DNA from: Halorussus caseinilyticus
Lineage (GTDB): Archaea; Halobacteriota; Halobacteria; Halobacteriales; Haladaptataceae
Direction of reading: 5' to 3'
Length of the DNA: 64,000 bases
Assembly: GCF_029338395.1 (NCBI RefSeq)
Contig: NZ_CP119811.1
Coordinates: forward strand, 1-64,000
Shown here: one piece after another, positions 49,218-58,095 of the stretch
Layout of the letters: the number at the start of each line of letters is the position of its first letter
Position numbering within the stretch: the stretch's first letter is position 1
The notes under the pieces: generated by a model
Seen by the model: only the letters and a program-made list of their open reading frames with translations
Told to the model about the DNA's origin: nothing
Database searches by the model: none
Made by a program: the position numbers and the translations under genes

Positions 49218-50561
49218 TCAGCGTTCGTGGACGCGCATCGGCATCCCGTTCCGGGGGTGCATCGTCAGCGTCGGCCACAACTCGGGTTCGCCCTCGCGGG
49301 TGTACTCCAGACGGTACCGTTGGGCGGTGCGCGCGAGGATGAGTTTGGCTTCGAGTTTGGCGAGGTGCTTGCCGATGCAGTGGCGCGGCCCACCGCCGAA
49401 CGGGAAGTACGCGAACCGCGGCCGGTCCACGTCGCGGGTCCACCGGTCGGGGTCGAACGCGTCGGGGTTCTCCCAGTGGCGCTCCGACCGGTGCATCGCC
49501 CACTGCGAGAGCATGATGGCGGCCCCTTCGGGGACGCGGTAGCCACCGAGTTCGACGGATTCTCTCGCTTCGCGGAACATCGTGTACACCGGCGGGTAGA
49601 GGCGCATCGCCTCGTCTACGACCCGTTCGACGTAGGTGAGGTCACGCACGTCGGCCATCGTCGGCGGGTCGCCGTCCAGCACGTCCTCGATTTCCTCGTG
49701 GACGCGCCGCTCGACTTCGGGATGTTGAGACAGCAGGTACCACGTGTAGGTCAGCGTCAGCGCGGTGGTGTCGTGGCCCGCCAACAGCATCGTCATCACC
49801 TCGTCGCGTATCTGGCGGTCGGACTGCTCGCCGCGGTCCTGCGCGCGCAGGAGAATCGACAGCAGGTCGTTCGGCCCCTCGTCGGTTTCGGGGTCGCCGT
49901 GCGTGCCGCGCCGGTCGGCCACGATGTCGGCGATGACGCCCTCTAGGGTCTCGACGGCGGTCCGGTACTCGCTGTCGCCGGGCATCGGAAGCCACTGCGG
50001 GGCGGCGAACCGAACCGGGTCGGGTTCGAAGCGCGCCCCGAGAGGCATCAGCGCCTCGCGGATGGTCTGGACCCGCCGGTCGTCCAAGTCGGTGCCGAGC
50101 ATCAGGTCCACGATGACCGCGAGCGTCACCTGCGTCATGTCCTGTTCGACATTGACCGTCGCGCCGTCGGACCAGTCGGCGAGCAAGTCGTCGTTGTGGG
50201 CGACGATTCGGTCGGCGAACGCCATCACCCGGTTCACGTCGAACGCGGGGTTGGCGAGTTGGCGCTGTTTGCGCCACTGCTGGCCCTCGCTGAGCAAAAG
50301 CCCCTTACCGAGCAAGTCGCCGAGGGCGTCGTTCTGGAAGTCGGGCTTGCGGAACGTCTCTACTTCCGAGACCAACACGCGTTCGATGTCGGCGGGGTCG
50401 GTCAGCAGGTAGGTGTTCAGCGGACCGAGGTCGAACTGCACCACGTCGCCGTACGCCTGTTCGAGCGCCGAGAGAAACCGGAACGGGTCGCGGGCGTACC
50501 GACGGCTACTCCCGAACAGCGGTTCTCCCCGTGGGCCGGGCGGTGACGAACTCATCGTCAA
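49218..50561 (-). CDS. Cytochrome P450 (CYP174-like)
   Basis: 447 aa, soluble type. I-helix oxygen-binding motif LLAGHDTTALTLTYTW (~262), ExxR in VVDEAMRLYPPVYTMFRE (~315), PERF-like FDPDRW, and the heme-thiolate loop FPFGGGPRHCIGKHLAKLE with the Cys ligand near 395. All hallmark residues are present, so it should bind heme. Haloarchaea carry one related group (CYP174). Substrate unknown; redox partners (ferredoxin) are not encoded nearby. It is separated from the flavoprotein gene by ~300 bases. Confidence 0.93.
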   Translation of the reverse strand: MTMSSSPPGPRGEPLFGSSRRYARDPFRFLSALEQAYGDVVQFDLGPLNTYLLTDPADIERVLVSEVETFRKPDFQNDALGDLLGKGLLLSEGQQWRKQRQLANPAFDVNRVMAFADRIVAHNDDLLADWSDGATVNVEQDMTQVTLAVIVDLMLGTDLDDRRVQTIREALMPLGARFEPDPVRFAAPQWLPMPGDSEYRTAVETLEGVIADIVADRRGTHGDPETDEGPNDLLSILLRAQDRGEQSDRQIRDEVMTMLLAGHDTTALTLTYTWYLLSQHPEVERRVHEEIEDVLDGDPPTMADVRDLTYVERVVDEAMRLYPPVYTMFREARESVELGGYRVPEGAAIMLSQWAMHRSERHWENPDAFDPDRWTRDVDRPRFAYFPFGGGPRHCIGKHLAKLEAKLILARTAQRYRLEYTREGEPELWPTLTMHPRNGMPMRVHER

Positions 50562-50584
50562 GTCTTAGGGTTGGGGCAGGATGA

Positions 50585-51631
50585 ATCCAGCGGCGTATTG
50601 TCCATCCCTATTTTAAAACGATTGGGGCGGTGGAGTCCGACGATAATACTGCGGAGACGTTCCGCCGAAATTTCGATGGTGAAGTAATCGAAAAAGACAT
50701 TCGGAACGTTCCTTCTTTCGAGATGTGGGACGACGCGGACGTGGTTGTCGGCGGACCGCCGTGTCAGGGGTTTTCTAATCTCAACAAGACGAGTACGGAA
50801 GCGTTGAGCGACGAACGTAACGAGCTATGGCGTCACTTTCTGCGTGCTGTCGAAGACATCGACCCGGACGTTTTCCTTATCGAGAACGTCTCGCGCTTTT
50901 TGAAATCTCGGGAAGGCGCACGGGCCGTCAAAATTGCAGAAGAGTTAGGTTACACAATAGTCGTGGACACGCTCTGGGCGCACGACTATGGAGTTCCACA
51001 GAAACGAAAGCGGGGGTTCGTGCTGGGTAGTAAGCTTGGTGTACCGTTCTTCCCGGAAGAGACAGACGAAGAAACACGCACAGTTCGAGACGCGTTCGGT
51101 AGCTTACCGCACGAACCGTCCGAAGAGAACTGGCACGTCAGTCGGAAGCGCGTTACGGAACTCAGCAAAAGGCGCTTCCAAGAAGTCCCTCCCGGTGGAA
51201 ATCGGTTTGACCTTCCGAAAGAACTCATGCCGGACTGCTGGAAGAACAAAGAGCGCGGTGGTACCGACTTGTTCAGCCGCCTGTGGTGGAATCTCCCGTC
51301 AGTTACCATTCGGACCGAATTCTACAAACCTGAAAAGGGAAGGTATCTCCACCCCGAGGCAAACCGCTCGATTACGATTCGGGAGGGTGCCCGTCTTCAG
51401 ACGTTCCCGGACGACTTCGAGTTCGTCGGGGCACGAACGCGGGTCGCACCCCAAATCGGGAACGCAGTACCGCCGAAGTTAGCGTACCATCTCGGACGAG
51501 CAATCAAATCCCATTTAGAAGGGAAAAAAAGCCGAATCAATCCAGAGGCGGAAACCGAACATGATATCTTCAAGAAATCGTTCCGGATTGGGAAGCAAAA
51601 GCAGTCCCAACTTGCCACGTTCAGCAGTTAG
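50585..51631 (+). pseudogene. 5-methylcytosine DNA methyltransferase lacking its N-terminus
   Basis: The open frame (first usable start GTG 50630) has FKTIGAVESDDNTAETFRRN (motif II), GGPPCQGFSNLNK (motif IV with the catalytic Cys), FLIENVSRF (motif VI ENV), QKRKRGFVLGS (motif VIII), and RLQTFPDDF...QIGNAVPPKLA (motifs IX-X). Motif I (the FxGxGG SAM-binding loop) would lie ~20 residues before the first visible residues, but the frame is closed by TGA at 50582. The enzyme should therefore not bind SAM. It converges on, and overlaps by ~100 bases, the HNH gene, its likely restriction partner. Confidence 0.85.
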
Positions 51632-52372
51632 TAATCTGTAATCCCTTGTTGGGACGATTGTTCGTCTGATTCCCCCGTATCGTTTATCACTGTTTTCAGC
51701 ATCTACCGCACCCGTATCGCCGTCTCGACGTTGATTTGCGATGTCTTCACGAGCGCTCTTTCCGTCGTGGTATCGATTACGGAGTGTTTGAAGATTTTCC
51801 CGTTTGTGGGTCTCTTTTGCGGTGCCGAATTCGACATAGGGTTGGATGTGGTCTACGTCAACCCAATTGACCTTTTTGTCGTTTACGTTACGCCCACAGA
51901 GTTCACACTCGTAATTAGTTTCTTCTAAGTAGTTTAACCGTTGGTCATTTGGAAGACGAGTTTTCTGATTCACATCACGTATTTCCTTAATATAATACTC
52001 ATCGTTAGAGAGTTCAGACCGGGTGCGGGTCGAATCGGCGATAAATCCTTCTTCGTTCCGAAGTTCGCGTATTCGCCGTTGGTAATCTTGTATCCCGCTA
52101 ATTCGGGCAAGAGTTTGAGTGGTAACAACTTCGCCTACGTTGTCACGCATGAATTCCCGGATTCGGCCCTTTCCACTGGTAGCGTCGAATAATTCTGCAA
52201 AGAGTTCGGCTTGTGTTTCTTCGAATTCATCCAGAGAATCGTTGAAGTCCGAAAACTCACTCGTCCAGTTCTCTCTCGTAACTTCGTCCGAGTCGATGTC
52301 TTCGAGTTCTTCGACGACAGTCCCTGCTTGAGCAAGGAGTCTTCGGTAAATCTGTTCGAAATCAGATGCCAT
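51515..52372 (-). CDS. HNH endonuclease (restriction-type), possibly extended past its native end
   Basis: 285 aa from ATG 52372. A helical N-terminus (LAQAGTVVEELEDIDS) is followed by a winged-helix-like part (VGEVVTTQTLARISGIQDYQRRIRELRNEEGF), then the HNH core YECELCGRNVND (~153-165), DVDHIQPYVEFGT and NLQTLRNRYHDGKSARED. The first CxxC is present, but the usual second pair is replaced by Arg and Tyr (LRNRYH), so the zinc knuckle is incomplete. The last ~45 residues are antisense to the methylase gene, so the native stop may be lost. It was probably the nuclease of a cytosine-methylase restriction system. Confidence 0.8.
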   Translation of the reverse strand: MASDFEQIYRRLLAQAGTVVEELEDIDSDEVTRENWTSEFSDFNDSLDEFEETQAELFAELFDATSGKGRIREFMRDNVGEVVTTQTLARISGIQDYQRRIRELRNEEGFIADSTRTRSELSNDEYYIKEIRDVNQKTRLPNDQRLNYLEETNYECELCGRNVNDKKVNWVDVDHIQPYVEFGTAKETHKRENLQTLRNRYHDGKSAREDIANQRRDGDTGAVDAENSDKRYGGIRRTIVPTRDYRLLTAERGKLGLLLLPNPERFLEDIMFGFRLWIDSAFFPF

Positions 52373-52482
52373 ACGATTTTCATACAGATACATACAACTC
52401 GTAACTTTGTTACTTGGAAACGAATCTTGTTACAAATACGAGTAACAAACAATAATTCTCATCATGGAGTTACTTAGAAGTG

Positions 52483-52755
52483 ATGGAAATAACGAAAATC
52501 GGAAAAGCACTTTCGAACGAGACGCGAATCAAAATCCTCGGCCTAATTTCTCAAGACGACCGTTCGTCAATTGAGACGTATCGGGAATATCAAAACGAGT
52601 TCGCGGACGACAAGCACCGAGAAACGATATATCGAGAACTCGAACACCTCGTTGAGGTAAATTTAGTAGAGAAATACTACGACGACGAAGAGAAATACTA
52701 CGACGACGAAGACCAACAACTGAATACTCGTTGTGCTGTAACAAACTCTTGGTAG
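52483..52755 (+). CDS. ArsR-like winged-helix protein
   Basis: 90 aa: MEITKIGKALSNETRIKILGLISQDDRSS is the classic ArsR-type start, then YREYQNEFADDKHRETIYRELEHLVEVNLVEKYY. The tail contains a tandem repeat (KYYDDEE-KYYDDED), a local 18-base duplication. It lies just upstream of and divergent from the HNH gene, so it may control the restriction system. The last residues (QQLNTRCAVTNSW) look degenerate. Confidence 0.75.
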   Translation: MEITKIGKALSNETRIKILGLISQDDRSSIETYREYQNEFADDKHRETIYRELEHLVEVNLVEKYYDDEEKYYDDEDQQLNTRCAVTNSW

Positions 52756-53030
52756 ACCTAAACATAGGGGAAGTCGAGTTTGTAGACGGGAGCTAATAAC
52801 TCGTTAGACCCTTACGTCGTGGTCGGCCGTCGCGTCGGTTGCCACCCCTCTCTCGTCTCCTTCGAAATCGGCGAACGTTACGAACTAGACTCCGAAGGAC
52901 AGTGCAGTCGCACACTCCCAGCAGCGAACGCAAGCCCCGAGAGAGGACTCACGACCCCGCGAGTCGCACGTCGATGAGGTGCTACTCGCCCTCTTCGGCG
53001 AGGGCGATGGACGACCCGACGGCTCAGTCG
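52756..53030. other. Intergenic region
   Basis: 275 bases without a supported gene. AGACCTAAACATAGG at its start holds one iron-box-like half-site only. Confidence 0.35.
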
Positions 53031-53924
53031 TTACAGCAGTCGGCCTTCGAGAACGTTCGAGACCCGTCCGCCGACCCGAGCGACCACGCTGTCGTCGGTC
53101 CGGTCGGCGCGGAGGTGGAGCGTCGAAGGCCGGTCCATCTCGTAGCCCTGTTCGGCCGTCAGTCGGAGTTCGCTGGCCGACGTTCGCTCGCGCAGGAGAA
53201 GGGCCGCGAGACTGGTGTTGGCCGACCCGGTCGCGGAGTCCTCGGGGATGCCGTGGGCCTCCACGAACACGCGGACGTTCAGGTCGCTCTCGGACTCGTA
53301 GGTCTCACGGGCGAACACCAACACCGCCTTCACGCCGAGACCGTCCACGACGTGTTCGTAGTAAGGGGTCTCGTTCGTGGTGGCCCGCCGGACCGCATCG
53401 AGGCTTTCGAGCGGAACCATCAACTGGGGTAGTCCGGTCGAGACGACCTGACAGGGCAGGTCGCGGGCCACGTCTCCGGGAGCCACGTCCACCACGTCGG
53501 CGGCGACTTCGGGGTCGAGCGTTTCGAGGAATGACGCGGAGCGGTCTTCGAGCCAAAAAATCGGTTCGTCGCCGTCGGTGTCGGCCGTCACCGTGACCGA
53601 CCCCTCCGACAGCGAGAGGGTAATCTCGTCGGGGTCGCCGTCGGCAATCGCGTCTCGAATCACCGACGCCGTACCGAGGACCGCGTGTCCGGCGAAGGGC
53701 ACCTCGGCTTCCGGGGTGAAGAGGCGGACGCCGTACCCGCCGTCCGCTGGCGACTCGTCGGTGACGAACGCCGTCTCGGAGTAGTCCATCTCCCGAGCGA
53801 TGCACCCCATCTCGTCGGCCGACAGTCGGTGGGCGTCCCGAACGACCGCGAGTTGGTTGCCGGTGTACCGGCCCTGCGAAAACACGTCTACGACGTGAAC
53901 CGGCGTGGATAGGTCGTCAGCCAT
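53031..53924 (-). CDS. PhzF-family isomerase/epimerase-like protein
   Basis: 297 aa. PhzF fold: HVVDVFSQGRYTGNQLAVVRDA at the start, the conserved Glu in MDYSETAFVTDE, FTPEAEVPFAGHAVLGTA, and DSATGSANTSLAALLL near the end with the duplicated diaminopimelate-epimerase-like halves. Full length. PhzF enzymes isomerise trans-2,3-dihydro-3-hydroxyanthranilate in phenazine synthesis; most family members have unknown substrates. ATG 53924 is 2 bases after the stop of the DUF4268 gene, so the two are one operon. Confidence 0.9.
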   Translation of the reverse strand: MADDLSTPVHVVDVFSQGRYTGNQLAVVRDAHRLSADEMGCIAREMDYSETAFVTDESPADGGYGVRLFTPEAEVPFAGHAVLGTASVIRDAIADGDPDEITLSLSEGSVTVTADTDGDEPIFWLEDRSASFLETLDPEVAADVVDVAPGDVARDLPCQVVSTGLPQLMVPLESLDAVRRATTNETPYYEHVVDGLGVKAVLVFARETYESESDLNVRVFVEAHGIPEDSATGSANTSLAALLLRERTSASELRLTAEQGYEMDRPSTLHLRADRTDDSVVARVGGRVSNVLEGRLL

Positions 53925-53926
53925 GC

Positions 53927-54814
53927 TCAGATGCGGTCGCGGAACACGTCGTAGAATCGCTCGCCCGCGTCCAGCATCCACTCCTGATACTGGGCCCACG
54001 AGTCTTCGGCGAACAGGTCGCCCTCGCGCCGGAGCGTTATCCGTGCGCGGTTGCCCTCACCTTTCGCCTCCTCGGGCGGAAGCCAGACGAGGTCCTCGCC
54101 GATGTCGCGTCGGATGGCTTCCCGGTCGTCGGCGAGGGCTTGGAAGCCGTCGGGGTCGTCACGGACCACGAGTTGGGTCAGTATCACGGACTGATAGCTG
54201 TTGATGGCGAACTGGAGTTTGTACCCGATTTTCCCCATCGAGTTGTTGTACCAGTTGTTCGGTTGGGGTTCACACGAGTCCAGACAGGTGTCGCGGTTCT
54301 CGATTCGGTCCCGAAGTTCGGCCCAGTAGCGCAACTGGAGGAGTTGTTTCTCCGTGAGGTTCTGTTCGGACTGGTCGGACCATCCCGGTGGTTCCACGAG
54401 TACGTTGGGGTCGACCCCCGAGTCGGGAGCGTCATTTCCGACCGACACGCCGAACACGTTGGCGTGAGTCGCGTCGTTCAACCACTCGAGGATTCCAACG
54501 TTGTCGTCGTCGAACGCCGTTCCGACGAGTACGAGGAAGTCCGGTTTGTATTTCGATGCGGACACCAACGTCCGGTCCCACCGCTGGCGGCCGTCGCCCA
54601 TCGCTTCGATGGCGACGGTTCGACGCGCCGCGGTCGTAGCGACGACATCGAACGACAAATCGTCCGGAGTGGAAACAGTCTCGAAGTCGAAACCGAGTTC
54701 GGTCTCCAATTCGGATGTCTCGTCAGACCGTAGCGTTCCGGTGAGATAGGAGGAAAATCCGGCACCATCGCGTCGGTTGGCGTCATCGGAGTCAGACGAG
54801 CCGGTTTCAGGCAT
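53927..54814 (-). CDS. DUF4268-domain protein
   Basis: 295 aa, cytoplasmic, acidic. The N-terminal half has strands and helices like a PD-(D/E)xK-related domain (DVVATTAARRTVAIEAMGD, FLVLVGTAFDDDNVGILEWL). The C-terminal half has LLQLRYWAELRDRIENRD...NNWYNNSMGKIGYKLQFAINS and WMLDAGERFYDVFRDRI, matching DUF4268. Function unknown; such proteins often occur in defence contexts. It is the first gene of the operon with PhzF. Confidence 0.75.
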   Translation of the reverse strand: MPETGSSDSDDANRRDGAGFSSYLTGTLRSDETSELETELGFDFETVSTPDDLSFDVVATTAARRTVAIEAMGDGRQRWDRTLVSASKYKPDFLVLVGTAFDDDNVGILEWLNDATHANVFGVSVGNDAPDSGVDPNVLVEPPGWSDQSEQNLTEKQLLQLRYWAELRDRIENRDTCLDSCEPQPNNWYNNSMGKIGYKLQFAINSYQSVILTQLVVRDDPDGFQALADDREAIRRDIGEDLVWLPPEEAKGEGNRARITLRREGDLFAEDSWAQYQEWMLDAGERFYDVFRDRI

Positions 54815-54990
54815 CTTTTCGTGTAATGAATTTACTACATACTTATCTCTTTCATATTGATATTACAATAGGAATTTGTTATCAATACGCAAATTTGCCG
54901 GGCGAGACGTTACGACTCGTTTACCGCCAGAGGGAGGTCCCCGGACAACGACGCTTTTTTTGCGTTCAATAGTTCTCTGTCTGCACGATA

Positions 54991-56439
54991 ATGGTTGATT
55001 CTAGCCTCCCTCCTGGGAAAGATACCGACCGTCCGCTCGAGTTCTCTCGCGACGAGAAGAACGAGATGATCCAAGAGGCGGCCGAGCGCGTACTCGACCA
55101 CCTCGAAGGCGTCCCGGACGGTCCCGCGGCCAACCTCGACGGTGCCCACGAGAAAGCCGCGGAGTTGCGCGAACCGCTCCCGGAAGAGCCGACGGCCTAC
55201 GACGACCTGCTGGACACCCTGTTCGAGGAGGCTATCGTCCACTCCAGTACCAACGTCCACCCGGGCTACATGGCGTACACGCCGGGCGGCGGTCTCTTTC
55301 ACGCGGCACTGGCGGACTTCGTGGCGGACGCGACCAACCGCTACGTCGGGACGTGGTTCGCGGCCCCGGCGCTCGTCGCCCTCGAGACGAACGTCGTCAA
55401 CTGGTTCTGTGAAATCATGGGCTACCCGGACGAGTCGTTCGGCCTGCTCACGTCCGGCGGGTCGATGGCGAACCTCGTCGCCACGATTACCGCTCGGCGC
55501 GAACGCCTTGACGACGACTTCCTCGACGGCATTATCTACACCAGCGACCAGTCGCACCACTCGGTGTCGAAAGCCACCGTCCTCGCCGGGTTCCCGCCGG
55601 AAAACGTGCGCTCTATCGAAACCGACGAGCGGTTTCGGATGGACGTGGACGCCCTCGAATCGGCAATCGAGGAGGACCGAGACGCCGGAAAGGACCCCCT
55701 CCTCGTCGTCGGGACCGCGGGCACGACGAACACGGGCGCGGTGGACGACTTCGAGGCCCTCGCGGACCTCTGTGACCGAGAGGACCTCTGGCTTCACGCC
55801 GACGGTGCCTACGGCGGGTTCTTCTCGCTGACCGACGACGGCCGAGAGAAACTCTCCGGACTCGACCGGTGTGACTCCATCACGGTAGACCCCCACAAGG
55901 GTCTGTTCCTCCCGTACGGTACGGGGGCGGTCCTGATGCGAGACGGGGACGCGCTCGCTCGCGCCCACTCCGTCGAGGCCGACTACATCCCAGATTGGGA
56001 ACCCGAGTCCGGGACGGTGGACTTCAGCCAACTCGGGCCGGAACTGTCGCGGGACTTCCGGGGTCTGCGGGTGTGGCTACCGCTGAAGATGCACGGTATC
56101 GATGCCTTCCGGGACACCCTCGCCGAGAAGTTGGAACTCGCCAACCAAGTCGCCGATTGCCTCCGGAACATCGACGACGTGAAACTGGTCGCGGAACCCC
56201 AACTGTCCATCCTCGCGTTCCGGGTCGAACCGGAGGGCATCGAGGGCGAGGACCTCGACGAACTCAACCAGCGAGTACTAGAGGAAATCAACGCTCGGAA
56301 CCGAATCTACCTCTCGGGGACGACGCTAAACGGCCGGTTCGCCATCCGAATCTGCGTTCTCTCGTTCCGGACCCACCGCGAACACCTCGCCGACGGTCTC
56401 GAAGACATCGAAGCGGTCGTCTCGGAAGTCACCGAGTGA
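54991..56439 (+). CDS. PLP-dependent group II decarboxylase, aromatic amino acid decarboxylase-like
   Basis: 482 aa. Features: VHSSTNVHPGYMAYTPGGG, TWFAAPALVALETNVVNWFCEIMGYP, LLTSGGSMANLVA (phosphate binding), HHSVSKA, DGAYGG with the PLP-ring Asp, and Schiff-base Lys in SITVDPHKGLFLPYG (~303). It removes CO2 from an L-amino acid. The ALADFVADATN/WFAAPA layout is closer to tyrosine/DOPA/tryptophan decarboxylases than to diaminobutyrate decarboxylases. It may supply an amine for the ligases downstream. It is divergent from the DUF4268-PhzF operon and convergent with the exporter. Confidence 0.88.
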   Translation: MVDSSLPPGKDTDRPLEFSRDEKNEMIQEAAERVLDHLEGVPDGPAANLDGAHEKAAELREPLPEEPTAYDDLLDTLFEEAIVHSSTNVHPGYMAYTPGGGLFHAALADFVADATNRYVGTWFAAPALVALETNVVNWFCEIMGYPDESFGLLTSGGSMANLVATITARRERLDDDFLDGIIYTSDQSHHSVSKATVLAGFPPENVRSIETDERFRMDVDALESAIEEDRDAGKDPLLVVGTAGTTNTGAVDDFEALADLCDREDLWLHADGAYGGFFSLTDDGREKLSGLDRCDSITVDPHKGLFLPYGTGAVLMRDGDALARAHSVEADYIPDWEPESGTVDFSQLGPELSRDFRGLRVWLPLKMHGIDAFRDTLAEKLELANQVADCLRNIDDVKLVAEPQLSILAFRVEPEGIEGEDLDELNQRVLEEINARNRIYLSGTTLNGRFAIRICVLSFRTHREHLADGLEDIEAVVSEVTE

Positions 56440-56481
56440 CGAACGCGACGACAGAAGTTTCTCGGAAACGGAGCGGTCCGA

Positions 56482-57717
56482 CTACGCGGTACTGGGGGAC
56501 GCGAAGTTGCCGGACTTCATCAGAACCGTAATCAGGAGTCCGACGCCACCGAAGGCCGCACCGACGGCGCCGAGATTGCCGTAGGACTCGACTTGCGTCA
56601 GCGCGGCACTGCCGATAGTGGACCCGAGCGCCAACCCGAGGAAGACCGCAGAGACGGTCAGCGCGAGGACGACGTTCCGCGAGTCGGGCGCGATTTGGAG
56701 CAGACGGCTCTGTTGAATCGGAAGCAGTGCGAACAGCGACCCGGCACCGACGACCGAAGCGAAGATTGCCGTGGCGATTGCCAGAAGCGACCCGGAAACC
56801 GGTTGCACCAACCAGAGCGGGAGCAGGCCGAGGATGACGCCGATAGCGATGCCGATGAGCATGTTGCTGGTGTCCCAGTTGTCCGACCCGTACCCGCCGA
56901 GCATGGTTCCGACGATACCGCCGATACCGAGGAGGAACTGGATTATCGTGACGCCCCGCGTGCCGAACCCGGTGATGCTACGCAGGAGGGGACCGACGAA
57001 CGAGACGGCGACGAACGTACTCGCGAATTCGAGGACGATGAGTCCGACGTTGATGGCGATTGCGGGGCGGCGAAGCGCGGCCACCGACCGGAGACCGGCC
57101 GCCTCGGACGTCGTCTCGATTACCGGGAAGAACACTTGGAGTCCGAGGAACGCGAGGAGACCGGTGATGCCGACGAACGCGAACGTCGCGCGCCATCCGA
57201 AGTACCCGCCGATGGCGGTGCCGAGCGGGAGACCGACGACGAACGCGACTGTCAGTCCGCTCATGACGAGCGAAATCGCCTGTCCGCGCTTTTCGGCGGG
57301 TGCCAAGTCCGCGGCGACGGCGACGGCGACGGGGGTGTACAGCGCCGACCCGACGCCCATCACGGCCCGGTCAAGGACGAGTAGTCGAAACGTCGGTAGG
57401 ACGGCGGCGGTCAAGTTCGTAATCGCGTAGACGAGGACGGAACCGAGGAGGAGGCGTTTGCGAGTGACCGACCCCGTAACCGAGACGAGAATCGGCGACC
57501 CGACGACCACGGTGGCGGCGTACACCGTCACTAGTACGCCAGCAGTGCCCTCCGTGACGCTGAGGTCACTGGCGAGTTCGCCGAGGACGCCGATGAAGAC
57601 GAGGTTCCCTGTACCGACCATGAACGTTCCCAACGTCAGTACGACCAACCGTATATCCCAGACCGAACCCCCGGTATCGGCGAGTTCATCTTGGCTCTCG
57701 GTAATGTCAGCTGTCAT
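56482..57717 (-). CDS. MFS transporter, DHA1 family
   Basis: 411 aa with twelve predicted membrane helices. Motif A-like region (VTGSVTRKRLLLGSVLVY) after helix 2 and motif C-like GLTVFAFVVGLPLGTAIGG-type sequence in helix 5 (LTVAFVVGLPLGTAIGGYFG). Best match by pattern is the AraJ-like drug-proton antiporter group. It likely exports a small product of the neighbouring pathway. The gene is convergent with the decarboxylase gene (42-base gap). Confidence 0.88.
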   Translation of the reverse strand: MTADITESQDELADTGGSVWDIRLVVLTLGTFMVGTGNLVFIGVLGELASDLSVTEGTAGVLVTVYAATVVVGSPILVSVTGSVTRKRLLLGSVLVYAITNLTAAVLPTFRLLVLDRAVMGVGSALYTPVAVAVAADLAPAEKRGQAISLVMSGLTVAFVVGLPLGTAIGGYFGWRATFAFVGITGLLAFLGLQVFFPVIETTSEAAGLRSVAALRRPAIAINVGLIVLEFASTFVAVSFVGPLLRSITGFGTRGVTIIQFLLGIGGIVGTMLGGYGSDNWDTSNMLIGIAIGVILGLLPLWLVQPVSGSLLAIATAIFASVVGAGSLFALLPIQQSRLLQIAPDSRNVVLALTVSAVFLGLALGSTIGSAALTQVESYGNLGAVGAAFGGVGLLITVLMKSGNFASPSTA

Positions 57718-58095
57718 TACACCCGAGAGGGACGCCGCAGTGACACATTTACCTTTTCATATTGAATTCTTATTCAAGTGTCTTGGTAACAAGAATCAAC
57801 TATCAATCTCAGAAAACGTAACCGCTCGGAGGAATTCGTTCGACCGGGTTACCGGGTCGGTACGCCGACCACGGGAGTACTGCAAACAGAAACAGTTGGA
57901 GATATTTGTGCGGGAGTAGCGGAACCGCCGACGGCACGGACGGCGACGAGTCGCGAATCGGTGGCCCGACGGCGCTCTACGCCCGGAAAATCGGGAGATA
58001 CGGACCGCCCACTACCGAGCAACTATGAATCATCATCCTAGTCAATGAGATAAAAGCCGATACAATTTTATATCATACTTTTATAACGTGAAAGC
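57718..58095. promoter_or_regulatory. Divergent promoter region of exporter and ligase
   Basis: 378 bases with no gene. ATTCTTATTC and AACAAGAATC near 57765-57798 form an imperfect inverted repeat close to the exporter start. AATTTTATATC (58063-58073) and CTTTTATAACG (58079-58089) are TATA-like elements for the ligase gene. Confidence 0.45.

Noticed and set aside
47058-54814. Complete hydroxamate siderophore operon
   Set aside because: Only an IucB-type acetyltransferase is present. IucA/IucC synthetases, a lysine/diamine hydroxylase and a diaminobutyrate decarboxylase are not seen, and the decarboxylase here is of the aromatic type.
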